From: Miniphocaeibacter sp964345925
Lineage (GTDB): Bacteria > Bacillota > Clostridia > Tissierellales > Peptoniphilaceae
Direction: 5' to 3'
Assembly (NCBI GenBank): GCA_964345925.1
Contig: CAYFSP010000011.1
Span: 1-42,984 of the forward strand
DNA: 42,984 bases
A model generated the notes under the pieces. The model searched no databases and was not told the DNA's origin. It saw nothing but the letters and a program-made list of their open reading frames with translations. This document shows, one piece after another, positions 18,372-28,238 of this stretch. The position numbers were made by a program, and so were the translations under genes. How positions within the stretch are numbered: position 1 is the first letter of the stretch; each line of letters opens with the position of its first letter.

Positions 18372-19225
18372 AAATAAAAAATTTATCATATGTATATAAT
18401 GAGAGCAATCCATTTTCAAAAGTAGCTTTGGACAATATTTCCTTAACTATTAAAGAAAAGGAGTTTATTGGAATAATAGGTCATACAGGAAGTGGTAAAT
18501 CAACATTAGTACAACATTTAAACGCATTGATAACCCCTACATCAGGAAATATATATGTAGATGGTATTGATACAGCAGAAAAAAGTGAAAAGAAAATAAA
18601 TATACGTAAAAAAGTTGGATTGGTTTTTCAATATCCAGAATATCAGCTATTTGAAGAAACGGTGTACAAGGATATAGCATTTGGTCCTTCAAATATTGGA
18701 TGTACTGAAGAGGAAATAGAGGAAAGAGTAAAATGGTCCTGTAGCGTAGTAGGATTAGATTATGAAAATATTAAAGAAAAGTCTCCATTTGAACTTTCAG
18801 GTGGACAAAAAAGAAGAGTAGCAATAGCAGGAGTACTGGCTATGAAACCTGAGGTACTTGTTCTTGATGAGCCTACAGCTGGACTTGATCCGAGAGGTAG
18901 AGATGAAATTCTAAATGAAATAAAAAGTCTTTACGAAAATGAAAACATTAGTATAATACTTGTTTCTCATAGTATGGAAGACGTTGCAAGGCTAGTAAAG
19001 AGAATAATCGTAATGGATAAGGGTAAAATATTTATGGATGGTAGTCCAAAGGAAGTGTTTGCTGAACCAGAAAAATTGATATCTGTAGGTTTAGACGTGC
19101 CTCAAATAACGGAGATTATGTTAAGACTAAAGGAAAAGGGGTTCAATGTTCCAACAGATGTAATTACAGTGGAAGAAGCTCATGAAATACTATTAAATTG
19201 CCTAAAGGAGAAGAACAATGCTTAA
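18362..19225 (+). CDS. ecfA2: ECF transporter ATPase EcfA2
   Basis: 287 residues, partner of EcfA1. Walker A GHTGSGKST, Q-loop FQYPEYQLFEE, signature LSGGQKRR, Walker B VLVLDEPTAGLD, H-loop VSHSM. Overlapping starts and stops on both sides (10 bases with ecfA1, 8 with ecfT) show tight translational coupling in the conserved order A1-A2-T. Confidence 0.95.
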   Translation: MQIEIKNLSYVYNESNPFSKVALDNISLTIKEKEFIGIIGHTGSGKSTLVQHLNALITPTSGNIYVDGIDTAEKSEKKINIRKKVGLVFQYPEYQLFEETVYKDIAFGPSNIGCTEEEIEERVKWSCSVVGLDYENIKEKSPFELSGGQKRRVAIAGVLAMKPEVLVLDEPTAGLDPRGRDEILNEIKSLYENENISIILVSHSMEDVARLVKRIIVMDKGKIFMDGSPKEVFAEPEKLISVGLDVPQITEIMLRLKEKGFNVPTDVITVEEAHEILLNCLKEKNNA

Positions 19226-20015
19226 AGATATAACAATTGGACAATATTTTCCAGGCAATAGTGTAATTCACAAATTGGATCCAAGAATAAAAATAATTGC
19301 AGTTATTTTATATATTGCAGCTATATTCTTTATAAATAATGTATTTATCTATATACCACTGGCTATATTGCTTTTACTTTTATTAAAAACTACTGAAATT
19401 CCAATAAAATTTGTGTTAAAGGGACTTAAATCATTGAGGTTTATAATAATTATTACATTTCTTATAAATGTTTTAATGACTCAAGGAGAGGTACTATACA
19501 AAATTTGGATTTTTACAATAACGAAACAAGGCCTTGAAACAGCTGTATTTATGGCGTTAAGACTTATATTCTTAGTACTTGGTACATCGCTTTTAACATT
19601 GACAACAAGTCCTATATCATTAACAGATGGGCTTGAAACATTGATGAAGCCATTATCTAAAATTGGTTTTCCATCACATCAACTGGCAATGATGATGACT
19701 ATAGCTTTAAGATTTATACCAACTCTATTTGAAGAGGCTGATAAAATCATTAAATCTCAAACAGCAAGAGGTGCCGATTTTGAGTCAGGAAATATTCTAA
19801 AGAGAGCAAAAAATTTAGTGCCTCTACTAGTTCCTCTATTTATAAACTCATTTAGAAGGGCAGATGAGTTAGCAACAGCAATGGAAGCTAGATGTTATAG
19901 AGGTGGAGAGGGTAGAACAAGATTAAATGAACTTAAATTTGTTAGAAATGATTATTTTGCCTGTGTTATATTGGCTATATTTCTAGCATTAATAATAGCG
20001 TCAAGGTATATATAA
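19218..20015 (+). CDS. ecfT: ECF transporter transmembrane coupling protein EcfT
   Basis: 265 residues with about five to six membrane segments. The cytoplasmic coupling helices carry the two Ala-Arg-Gly type motifs, SQTARGADF and AMEARCYRGG, that dock on EcfA1/A2. RBS AAAGGAG precedes ATG 19218. The stop overlaps the truA ATG by one base. Confidence 0.95.
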   Translation: MLKDITIGQYFPGNSVIHKLDPRIKIIAVILYIAAIFFINNVFIYIPLAILLLLLLKTTEIPIKFVLKGLKSLRFIIIITFLINVLMTQGEVLYKIWIFTITKQGLETAVFMALRLIFLVLGTSLLTLTTSPISLTDGLETLMKPLSKIGFPSHQLAMMMTIALRFIPTLFEEADKIIKSQTARGADFESGNILKRAKNLVPLLVPLFINSFRRADELATAMEARCYRGGEGRTRLNELKFVRNDYFACVILAIFLALIIASRYI

Positions 20016-20749
20016 TGAAAAATATGAAAATGACCATTCAATATGATGGAAGTGATTATTTTGGGTGGCAAAAGCAGAATGATAAAAAAACTGTAGAAGG
20101 ACAAATATTAAAAGCTATAAAGAAATTGACAGGTGAGGAAGTAATTCTTTCAACTGCTGGTAGAACGGATAAAGGTGTCCATGCATATGGACAAGTTGCA
20201 AACTTCTTTATTGATGATAAATTTTCAACGGACAATATAAGAAGAGGAATAAATACTTTTCTAAGAAATGAGTCAATTCAAATAGTAAAAGTTGAAGAAA
20301 TGTATGATTTTTTTCATTCTAGGTTTAGTGCAAAAGGGAAGATTTATAAATATATATTAAATAATGATAGACTATTACATCCAATGTATAGAAAGTATAA
20401 AGGATATGTGCCATATAAATTAAATATAGAGGATATAAAAAACGCTTCAAAAGTTTTAATAGGTCATCATAATTTTACTTCTTTTACAAAAATCGAAGAA
20501 GAGGTTAATATGAATAGAACTATTGATAGAATTGATATTAAGGAATCTGGGAAAGATATTATATTTGAATTTGAGGCAGAGAGCTTTTTACGAAATATGG
20601 TAAGAATAATAGTTGGATCATTAATAGAAGTAGGAAGAGGTAAAAGGGATATTAAATGGCTTGAAGAAGCTATAAATATACCAAACAGATTAAATGCTGG
20701 ACCTACCATATCACCAAATGGATTGTATTTGATGGAAGTTTATTATTAA
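20015..20749 (+). CDS. truA: tRNA pseudouridine(38-40) synthase TruA
   Basis: 244 residues, normal size. It converts U38-U40 of tRNA anticodon arms to pseudouridine. N-terminal YDGSDYFGWQKQ and catalytic Asp in GRTDKGVHA; the later block FLRNMVRIIVGSLIEVGRG is typical. The ecfA1-ecfA2-ecfT-truA order is common in Firmicutes, where rplQ precedes and rplM-rpsI follow; those ribosomal genes are absent here. Confidence 0.95.
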   Translation: MKNMKMTIQYDGSDYFGWQKQNDKKTVEGQILKAIKKLTGEEVILSTAGRTDKGVHAYGQVANFFIDDKFSTDNIRRGINTFLRNESIQIVKVEEMYDFFHSRFSAKGKIYKYILNNDRLLHPMYRKYKGYVPYKLNIEDIKNASKVLIGHHNFTSFTKIEEEVNMNRTIDRIDIKESGKDIIFEFEAESFLRNMVRIIVGSLIEVGRGKRDIKWLEEAINIPNRLNAGPTISPNGLYLMEVYY

Positions 20750-20806
20750 TATAAGGCTTTCTTTAATTTTGCTTTATATATTTTAATATAATAAAGAGGG
20801 GATATT

Positions 20807-21628
20807 ATGGAAAAATATTTTGCAACTAAAGATTCTATTTATTTAAGATATAGTGAAGATTATGTTGAAAATCCAAAAGCACTAGTAATAATAGTTCATG
20901 GATTTGCGGAGCATTTAAACAGATATGATTATTTGACAAAAAAATTTAACGATAAAGGAATATCGGTTTTTAGATATGATGCAAGAGGACATGGTTTAAG
21001 TTCTGGTAAAAGAGGTCATATGAATTCATTTAACGATATGGTAGATGATCTTTATGAAATAGTTGAATTTGTGAAGAAGAAAAATGAAAAAATTAAAATA
21101 TTCACATTAGGTCATAGCATGGGTGGAAATATATCAGGAAATTTTGGAGTTAAATTCCCTAATCTTTTAGATGGACAACTTTTTTCAGGACCAGGGTTTG
21201 GATATATTCAAGAAGCAAAGGGGTTAAAGAAAAGATTTTTAAAAGTAGCAGGAAAAACTTTAAAAAGAACTTATATAAAAAATGATGTGGCAGATAAAGT
21301 ATCCCATGATAAAGAAATAGTAGAAAGATATAATAATGATCCATTAGTACTAAAAAAAGCAACAATAGGATTTTTCTATGAATTTGTTGTAAAAGCTTCA
21401 GAAAATATATTCAAGAAGACAAAGGAGTATTATTATCCATGTTTTATAGGACATGGTGGAGATGATAAAATTGTGTCCAAAGAAGCGAGTAAAAGATTTT
21501 ATAATGAAATATCTTCAAAGAATAAAACATTAAAGATATACTCTTCTCTTTATCATGAAATTTTTAATGAATTAAGTAAGGATGATGTAATTTCTGACTA
21601 TATTACATGGATAGAAAATAAAATATAG
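20807..21628 (+). CDS. Alpha/beta hydrolase, monoacylglycerol-lipase-like
   Basis: 273 residues of the Hydrolase_4 (serine aminopeptidase S33 / monoglyceride lipase) group. Oxyanion region IVHGFAEHLNRYDYL, then YDARGHGLSSGKRGH, nucleophile S104 in GHSMGG, acid D220 (or D219) in GHGGDDKIVS, and H250 in SLYHEIFNE, so the triad is complete. There is no signal peptide; it is cytoplasmic. The likely substrate is a lysophospholipid or monoacylglycerol, which is not provable here. RBS AGAGGGG precedes ATG 20807. The next gene starts 10 bases after its stop. Confidence 0.85.
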   Translation: MEKYFATKDSIYLRYSEDYVENPKALVIIVHGFAEHLNRYDYLTKKFNDKGISVFRYDARGHGLSSGKRGHMNSFNDMVDDLYEIVEFVKKKNEKIKIFTLGHSMGGNISGNFGVKFPNLLDGQLFSGPGFGYIQEAKGLKKRFLKVAGKTLKRTYIKNDVADKVSHDKEIVERYNNDPLVLKKATIGFFYEFVVKASENIFKKTKEYYYPCFIGHGGDDKIVSKEASKRFYNEISSKNKTLKIYSSLYHEIFNELSKDDVISDYITWIENKI

Positions 21629-21637
21629 GATAGGTAT

Positions 21638-22150
21638 ATGCTAAAAATTTTCATAGGTATTCTATTTATAAATTTGAATCCAATTTATAAAATAGAAGGT
21701 GATAAATTTGTACCATTAATAACAAATATTATAGGCTTGACTTTAATCTTACTTGGAAGTAGGTCAATATTTAGTAAAGAAAAGAATTTCAAAAAGTATT
21801 TTTTACTTTACACAATTATATTAATACTGTTTTTGGTACAGATATATATTTTTTTATTTGATATTAATCTATATACAAATATATTATTATTACTTAAAAT
21901 AATTTTAATATTTTTACCATTATACTTTATAACATATACACTACTTTTTATAAAAAAAGTAGATATTTATTTAAAAATAACAGATAGATTGATTTTAACG
22001 AATACATTAATATCAATTACCTTATTTATTTCAATAATATTAACATTGTTGAATATAAATATACAGTATATATCATTAATAATATTGTATTTATTAAAAA
22101 TATATTTATTGATAAATTTTTTCAAATTAACGGTTTATTATGAACCATAA
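21638..22150 (+). CDS. Small integral membrane protein, unknown function
   Basis: 170 residues, made almost wholly of Ile/Leu/Phe-rich segments separated by short Lys-containing turns; about five to six membrane spans. I see no known motif. It starts 10 bases after the hydrolase, with AGGATAGG upstream, and shares its terminator, so the two are one operon. A role near membrane lipids would fit the hydrolase partner but is a guess. The very low GC content is partly due to its hydrophobic Ile/Leu-rich makeup. Confidence 0.7.
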   Translation: MLKIFIGILFINLNPIYKIEGDKFVPLITNIIGLTLILLGSRSIFSKEKNFKKYFLLYTIILILFLVQIYIFLFDINLYTNILLLLKIILIFLPLYFITYTLLFIKKVDIYLKITDRLILTNTLISITLFISIILTLLNINIQYISLIILYLLKIYLLINFFKLTVYYEP

Positions 22151-22151
22151 G

Positions 22152-22171
22152 AAAGCGAAACGCTTTTTTTT
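22152..22171 (+). terminator. Intrinsic terminator
   Basis: Short stem AAAGCG / CGCTTT with AAA loop (22152-22157, 22161-22166) and an eight-T run. Confidence 0.7.
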
Positions 22172-22190
22172 GTGTAAATATAAAGGATTG

Positions 22191-22199
22191 TGGTATACT
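22191..22199 (+). promoter_or_regulatory. Extended -10 promoter of the amino-acid transporter operon
   Basis: TGGTATACT gives a TGn-extended -10 (TATACT 22194-22199), about 36 bases before the start codon. No good -35 box is seen, which extended -10 promoters tolerate. Confidence 0.4.
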
Positions 22200-22234
22200 A
22201 GAAGATATTAATGTAAAAAAGGAGGATTGTTTTT

Positions 22235-23866
22235 ATGATTAAAAATTACATAAAAAGAATTACTTCAGTTTCGTTTATTATGGTATTATTACTTAGTTTA
22301 TTATTACCGGCAACGATTAGTAAAGCAGAAACTACAGAAACTGAAGGAATATTTAGAGTTGGAATGGAAGTAAACTATGCTCCATTTAATTGGACTCAGT
22401 CAAGTGATAAAAATGATGCATATCCAGTAGTGAATAGTCCTGGTGAATATGCAAATGGTTACGATGTACAAATTGCTAAAAAAATAGCTGATGGACTTGG
22501 ACTTAAATTGGAAATAGTTAAAACTGAATGGGATGGACTTCCACCGGGATTACAAAGTCAAAAAATAGATGCAATTATAGCTGGTATGTCACCTACAGAA
22601 GAAAGAAAAAAAGAAATTGATTTCACAGATAATTACTATACATCTGATTTAGTAGTCGTAATTAAAAAAGATAGTGAATATAAAGATGCTAAGTCAATTC
22701 AAGATTTAAAAGGTGCTAAAATAAGTGGACAGTTAAATACTTTCCACTATTCAGTTATAGATCAAATAGATGGTGTAAAAAAAGAAGATCCTATGGATAC
22801 ATTTTCTACAATGGTTTTAAGCACTAAAACCAATAAAATAGATGGTTATGTATCTGAAAGACCGGGAGCGTTATCGGCAACAACTGCAAATGATGACTTA
22901 GCATTTATAGAATTTGAAGAAGGTAAAGGATTTGAAACCAGTTCAGAAGATACTTCAATAGCAGTTGGTGTAAGAAAAGGTAGTGAATTAACATCTAAGA
23001 TAAATGAAATACTAGCAAATATATCTGAAGAAGAAAGACTTCAAATAATGGACAATATGGTTCTTCTTCAAGTTGACTCTGAAGCAGAAGAGGGAGCTAC
23101 GCAAGAATCGAAAGTATCTTTATGGAAAGATATGAGAAAAATAACAGATGAGTATTGGCCACTATTCTTAAGGGGCGCTGGTATTACAATGTTACTTGCA
23201 ATTGTAGCAACTACTGTTGGATTTATAATAGGTCTTGCAGTAGGGGTTATTAGAAATGTAAAAACCAACAAAAAGAAAAATGCTTTTAAATACTATTTAA
23301 TGAAAGTAGTTAATTTTATACTCGTTTGTTATATAGAATTGTTTAGAGGAACTCCTATGATTATTCAGGCGGTATTAATATTCTATGGATTACCTTATTT
23401 ATTCGATATTAGTACTAATGCAACATTTACAGCATTCCTTATTGTTTCTATAAATACTGGAGCATATTTATCAGAAGTTGTAAGAGGTGGAATAAACTCT
23501 ATAGATAATGGACAGTATGAAGCTTGTAAAGCAATAGGAATGACACATACACAAGCAATGGTAAATGTAATACTGCCACAAGCGATAAAAAATATTATTC
23601 CTTCAATAGGAAATGAATTAGTAATCAATATTAAAGATACTGCAGTATTGAGTATAATGTCAGTTACAGAACTTTTCTTCATTGCAAGATCAGTAGCAGG
23701 ATCAACGTTCATGTATTTCCAAACATATTTAATAATATTTGCAGTGTATTTAGTATTAACATTTGTTACTACAAGAATATTAAGACTTATAGAGAAAAAA
23801 TTATTTGATGAAACAACATTTGTAATGGAATCTAGCACTGGAGGCACAAATGTCAGAAAAAAATAG
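22235..23866 (+). CDS. Amino-acid ABC importer: substrate-binding domain fused to permease (GlnP-type)
   Basis: 543 residues. Signal sequence to about residue 30 (cleavage near SKA-ET). Then an SBP_bac_3 domain (about 38-280: FRVGMEVNYAPFNW, YDVQIAKKIADGLGL, MSPTEERKKEIDFT). After a short linker comes a HisM-type permease (about 305-530), with the coupling EAA loop GQYEACKAIGMTHTQAMVNVILPQAIKNIIP. The same fusion is known in lactococcal GlnP, where two such chains form the channel. The substrate is probably a polar amino acid (Gln, Glu, Asn, Arg or His). RBS AAGGAGG. It overlaps the ATPase gene by 17 bases. Confidence 0.9.
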   Translation: MIKNYIKRITSVSFIMVLLLSLLLPATISKAETTETEGIFRVGMEVNYAPFNWTQSSDKNDAYPVVNSPGEYANGYDVQIAKKIADGLGLKLEIVKTEWDGLPPGLQSQKIDAIIAGMSPTEERKKEIDFTDNYYTSDLVVVIKKDSEYKDAKSIQDLKGAKISGQLNTFHYSVIDQIDGVKKEDPMDTFSTMVLSTKTNKIDGYVSERPGALSATTANDDLAFIEFEEGKGFETSSEDTSIAVGVRKGSELTSKINEILANISEEERLQIMDNMVLLQVDSEAEEGATQESKVSLWKDMRKITDEYWPLFLRGAGITMLLAIVATTVGFIIGLAVGVIRNVKTNKKKNAFKYYLMKVVNFILVCYIELFRGTPMIIQAVLIFYGLPYLFDISTNATFTAFLIVSINTGAYLSEVVRGGINSIDNGQYEACKAIGMTHTQAMVNVILPQAIKNIIPSIGNELVINIKDTAVLSIMSVTELFFIARSVAGSTFMYFQTYLIIFAVYLVLTFVTTRILRLIEKKLFDETTFVMESSTGGTNVRKK

Positions 23867-24599
23867 AATAATTAAAATAGAACATTTAAGAAAGAATTTC
23901 GGTGATGTTGAAGTCCTAAAGGATATTAATCTAACTGTATCTGAAGGGGAAGTCGTAGCTGTAATAGGTTCATCAGGTTCAGGAAAATCCACAATGTTAA
24001 GATGCATTAATCTACTAGAAGAACCAACAGGTGGGGATATTAAATACCATAATAAGTCCATACTTGAAAATAGATTTAGTGAAAATGAATATAGGTCAAA
24101 AGTTGGAATGGTATTTCAACAGTTCAATCTTTTTGAAAATTTAACAGTGTTAAACAACTGCGTTGTTGGACAGATAAAAGTATTAAAAAGAAGTAAAGAA
24201 GAAGCAGAAAAAATAGCTAAAGAATATTTAGAAAAAGTTGGTATGGCAGCATATATAAATGCCAAACCATCTCAGATTTCTGGTGGACAGAAACAAAGAG
24301 TTGCAATTGCTAGAGCATTATCTATGAATCCAGAGGTATTGTTGTTTGACGAGCCTACATCGGCACTTGACCCAGAAATGGTAGGAGAGGTTTTAAATGT
24401 AATGGAAGACTTGGCAAAGTCTGGTATGACGATGGTAGTTGTAACACATGAAATGGATTTTGCTAGAGATGTTTCTACAAGGGTTTGTTTTATGGATCAA
24501 GGTGTAATTGTAGAAGAAGCAAGTCCTGAAGAATTTTTCAAAAATCCAAAACATGGAAGAACGAAAGATTTCTTAGCGAGATTTAGAAAAGAATCATAA
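23850..24599 (+). CDS. glnQ: Polar amino-acid ABC transporter ATPase (GlnQ-type)
   Basis: 249 residues. Walker A GSSGSGKST, Q-loop FQQFNLF, signature ISGGQKQR, Walker B VLLFDEPTSALDPE, H-loop VTHEMDFAR; this is the standard GlnQ/HisP pattern. It starts inside the end of the SBP-permease gene behind GGAGG and completes a two-gene importer. Confidence 0.93.
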   Translation: MSEKNRIIKIEHLRKNFGDVEVLKDINLTVSEGEVVAVIGSSGSGKSTMLRCINLLEEPTGGDIKYHNKSILENRFSENEYRSKVGMVFQQFNLFENLTVLNNCVVGQIKVLKRSKEEAEKIAKEYLEKVGMAAYINAKPSQISGGQKQRVAIARALSMNPEVLLFDEPTSALDPEMVGEVLNVMEDLAKSGMTMVVVTHEMDFARDVSTRVCFMDQGVIVEEASPEEFFKNPKHGRTKDFLARFRKES

Positions 24600-24604
24600 A
24601 ATTT

Positions 24605-24630
24605 AAGAAGCTTGTAGCTTCTTTTTTTTT
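24605..24630 (+). terminator. Intrinsic terminator of the importer operon
   Basis: Stem AAGAAGCT / AGCTTCTT (24605-24612, 24616-24623), loop TGT, long T-run. Confidence 0.85.
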
Positions 24631-24667
24631 ATAAATTTATTGTATAATTGTATAAAAGGAGAGAAAG

Positions 24668-25309
24668 ATGAAAAAATACATATTATTTGATTTAGATGGA
24701 ACAATAATAGATTCAGGCAAGGGAATAAAGGATTCAATAAAGTATTCCTTAAAGAAAGTAGGAATAAGAGAGAGTAATGAAGATGTATTAAATACTTTTA
24801 TAGGACCGCCGTTATTGGACTCCTATATGAAAAATTATGGGTTTAATGAAGAAAAAGCCGTTGAAATAGTTAATATTTATAGAGAATACTATAAGGACAA
24901 GGGAGTTTATGATAATTATCTATATGATGGAATTGTAGAAGTATTAATATCTTTAAAGGATAGGGGAGATAATGTAATACTTGCCACATCAAAACCAAAA
25001 ATATTTGCAGAAAAAGTTCTTGTACAACATGGAATATCAAAGTATTTTGATTTTGTGGCTGGTGCTACATTAGATCATAAGATTTCAAATAAAGATGAGG
25101 TATTACAGCATATATTCAATAATGTAAATATAGAAATAAGTAACGGTTATATGATAGGTGATACTAAATTTGATATTTTAGGTGGAAAGAAATTTGATTT
25201 AAATACCATAGGAGTAACATATGGATATGGTACTTTAAATGAATTACAGAAGTCAGGGGCAGATTTTATAGTGGAAAACCCTAAAAGTATATTAAATATT
25301 ATAAAATAA
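24668..25309 (+). CDS. HAD-family phosphatase (phosphoglycolate phosphatase / YsaA-like)
   Basis: 213 residues. HAD motif I DLDGTIIDS with nucleophile D8, motif II ATSKP, motif III MIGDTKFDILGGKKF. The four-helix cap domain after motif I places it with Gph/PpaX-like haloacid dehalogenase hydrolases. The substrate cannot be told from sequence. RBS AAGGAGAG; a TATAAT box at 24643-24648 suggests its own promoter right after the preceding terminator. Confidence 0.85.
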   Translation: MKKYILFDLDGTIIDSGKGIKDSIKYSLKKVGIRESNEDVLNTFIGPPLLDSYMKNYGFNEEKAVEIVNIYREYYKDKGVYDNYLYDGIVEVLISLKDRGDNVILATSKPKIFAEKVLVQHGISKYFDFVAGATLDHKISNKDEVLQHIFNNVNIEISNGYMIGDTKFDILGGKKFDLNTIGVTYGYGTLNELQKSGADFIVENPKSILNIIK

Positions 25310-25581
25310 TGAAAGACTATATAATTGGAATTTTGTGATTAAAAGTTAAAATTATAAATTAGTAAATTATAAAAATAGAATTTTAATATGAAGACTGAAA
25401 ATTATATTAAAGAGATAAATTGCATTGTATATAAGAAAAGTACCAGAAGTATATAAAGCTTAGAATACTAAGCGAAAAAATAAGTACCAGTAGTATTTTA
25501 AATTTGAAAAAGTTTTATAACAGGTATATAACAATAGATATTGTAATTAAATATACAAAAAATATTATTAGGTGGAAGGAT
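25310..25581 (+). promoter_or_regulatory. Long leader of the surface protein with direct repeats and a hairpin
   Basis: About 270 bases with no convincing gene, very AT-rich. It holds a near-identical 15-base repeat, AAGTACCAGAAGTAT at 25438-25452 and AAGTACCAGTAGTAT at 25482-25496. Between them is a hairpin GCTTAG-AATA-CTAAGC (25458-25473) followed by an A-run. It may be a regulatory leader; function unknown. Confidence 0.35.
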
Positions 25582-25975
25582 TTGAAAGGGAGAAAACAAA
25601 TAGTTTTCACACTGTTAATAGTTATGATATTAAATATAATAATGCCCATTACTACATATTCTGTAAATGATAATATTACAGAAACAGAAGACAGTGAAAT
25701 GAAAACAGAAGAAAGTCTTGGAGAAATAAAGTCGAATAGTAAAGAGACTTTTGGAGCAGGAAAAGATATAGGAAAGACAGGGTTGGACTATATCAATCAA
25801 GGAGCCGTAGTAATTTATGCGAGGGATTCAAACGGCAAGTGGACAAATGGGGTAACAGATGAAGATGGTCAATTAATAAGCCCGCAAGCACCTACATTAG
25901 CAACAGGACAAGGGCTAATGTTTAGAGTTAAATGGTCAATATCCAATATTCAAGGCAAAAATTTAGAAAATGGAG

Positions 25976-26149
25976 ATTATTTTGAATTTAATTTGCCTAG
26001 TAATTATTTTGANNNNNNNNNNNNNNNNNNNNNNNNNNNNNNNNNNNNNNNNNNNNNNNNNNNNNNNNNNNNNNNNNNNNNNNNNNNNNNNNNNNNNNNN
26101 NNNNNNNNNNNNATTATTTTGAATTTAATTTGCCTAGTAATTATTTTGA
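25976..26149 (+). repeat. Identical 37-base flanks around the assembly gap
   Basis: Bases 25976-26012 and 26113-26149 are identical over 37 bases. Joining base 26012 to 26150 restores the reading frame of the adhesin. The copies are best read as the overlapping ends of two contigs and not as a biological repeat. Confidence 0.85.
26013..26112. other. Assembly gap (100 N)
   Basis: Exactly 100 N, the conventional placeholder for a gap of unknown size. It holds no sequence information. Confidence 0.99.
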
Positions 26150-28109
26150 TTTTACAAATAGTGGAGAAAAACCTTTAACATCTATAAATGAATCAACGGG
26201 TCAAGAATAGGTTGTAGGTACATTTGAAGTTATTTCAGCAACAGCAACAGAACCGGCAAAATTAAAAGTAATTTTAAATGAGTTAGCGACTCAAAAAGAT
26301 TACTTGAATAATGGATTTATAGATGTAATAGGACATGCAAAAGAAGTAAAAGACAAAGATGAAGAAATGACATTGGGTGAATGGATATTTCCTAATTTAG
26401 AAATTACAACAGAAAATCCTAATGTAGAGTATCCAGATAAGGGAAATATTACAAAAGATGGATGGCAAATTTCAAATAAAGATTTAATTACTTGGGATTT
26501 GGATATAAATTTTTATGAGTATAAAGAAGTTTATAATGGCAATAAAACTTCTGCTGAAATAAAAAAGAATTATATTTTTGTAGATGAGTTACCAGAAGGA
26601 ATAATCTTTGATGATGGTGTGAATATTGATTTAGCAATTCCAATATATGCTGCTACAGCTGATACAGGTAAAATGTCAAATGTATTAGTTAATGGTGGAT
26701 GGAATAACTATACAGTATTGAAGTCATCTTTATTTAATAGGGTAGAGTAAATTCAAGGAGAAACATAGACAGATTTTCAGCTAAGAGTAAAAAATAATGT
26801 TGCTTTATCATATGGAATATTTAAAGATACTGAAGATAGTGACAGATATAAAATAATTATGAACTTTGGTGATCTTCCAGGAGATTTAAAAAGCTCAATG
26901 AATTTGACAAAAATACATCAAATTATAGATGCAGATACTAAACTTACAGATTTTCAAAAAACAAAAACCAAAGAAGCGTATGATCGTATTTTTAACGCAA
27001 CAGACAAAGGTGCTATTGGATTTATTCTTCAAATACAAGGGTTATCAGTTTCTAGTAGCGTTGGATCAAGTACTACTTTTGAAAATAAAGCAAAGATAGA
27101 ATGGGACTCAGGAACAGATGAGTCTACAGATGAAACTTACTATCAATCAGTTTATGGAGGAGCACAAACTGGAGATCCTCAATCGATAACTATAACAAAA
27201 AAGGAAGAAGGAACGAATAATAAACTAGAAGGAGCTAAGTTTAAACTTCAAAAACAAAATGCCAATGGTGTATGGGAAGATTATGTGCCTAAAGATGGTG
27301 GAGAAAAAGAAAGACTTACTAATGTAAACGGGCAAATTGTATTTAAAGAATTAGAACATGGAACATATAAAGTTGTAGAAGTATCACCACCTACAGGTTA
27401 TACAAATGAGATCACTTTCGAGAATGATAAAGATACATTTGTAATAGATGGTACAGAAAAAGGGACAATATTTATTACTGCTTATAATAAATTAGAATTA
27501 ATAAAACTAGGAGTAGTAAAGAACTGGGAAGATGGAAACAACCAAGATGGAAAACGTCCAACAAGTATCGCAGTGGAACTATACAAAACAGTAGACGGAG
27601 CAAAAACATTAGTAGATACCCAAGTCTTAAACGAAATAAATGACTGGAAATACAACTGGAAGGACTTAGCACAAAAAGAGTCAGGAAAAGACGTAGTATA
27701 TACAGTAGAAGAGAAAAATGTACCAGCAGGTTACACAACATCACAAACAGAATCCAATGGAGTCGTGACAATCACTAATAGTTACACACCAGAAGTAACT
27801 CAACTAGAAGTAATTAAAAAATGGGATGACAAAGACGATAAAGATAAAATACGTCCAGAGAGTATAGAAGTAGAGTTGTATGTAAGGGAAAAAGGATCAA
27901 GTGAAAAAGGAACATTAAAAGATACACAAATCCTAAATAAAGAAAATAACTGGACATATAAGTGGAATGGATTAGATAAGAATAAAGCTGGAAAAGAATT
28001 AGAATACTATGTGAAAGAAAAAGATATACCAAAAGGATATACAGTTAATTACACATTAGATGAAAAAACTAATGTAGTAACAATAACAAATTCACATACT
28101 CCAGTAATA

Positions 28110-28238
28110 CCACCAACTACAGAACCACCAACAGAACCAACAGTTCCAACAGAGCCGACAACGCCAACGGAACCAACGGAACCAACGATACCGACAAAAC
28201 CAACGAAGCCAACGAAGCCTACGACAACAACAAAACCA
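28110..28238 (+). repeat. Thr-Pro coding low-complexity repeat
   Basis: Degenerate repeats of CCAAC(A/G)GAA and related units encode TEP/TKP tripeptides of the wall-spanning region before LPKTG. Copy number of such tracts often varies between strains. Confidence 0.8.

Noticed and set aside
26208..26768. UAG/UAA recoding as sense codons to explain the adhesin stops
   Set aside because: TAA and TAG end many well-conserved genes here (rpoB, ftnA, fhs, engB), so a general recoding is excluded and local readthrough of three stops is implausible.
28110..28238. CRISPR-like or minisatellite array
   Set aside because: The periodicity is codon-level (TEP/TKP) within the coding frame, without conserved repeats separated by unique spacers.
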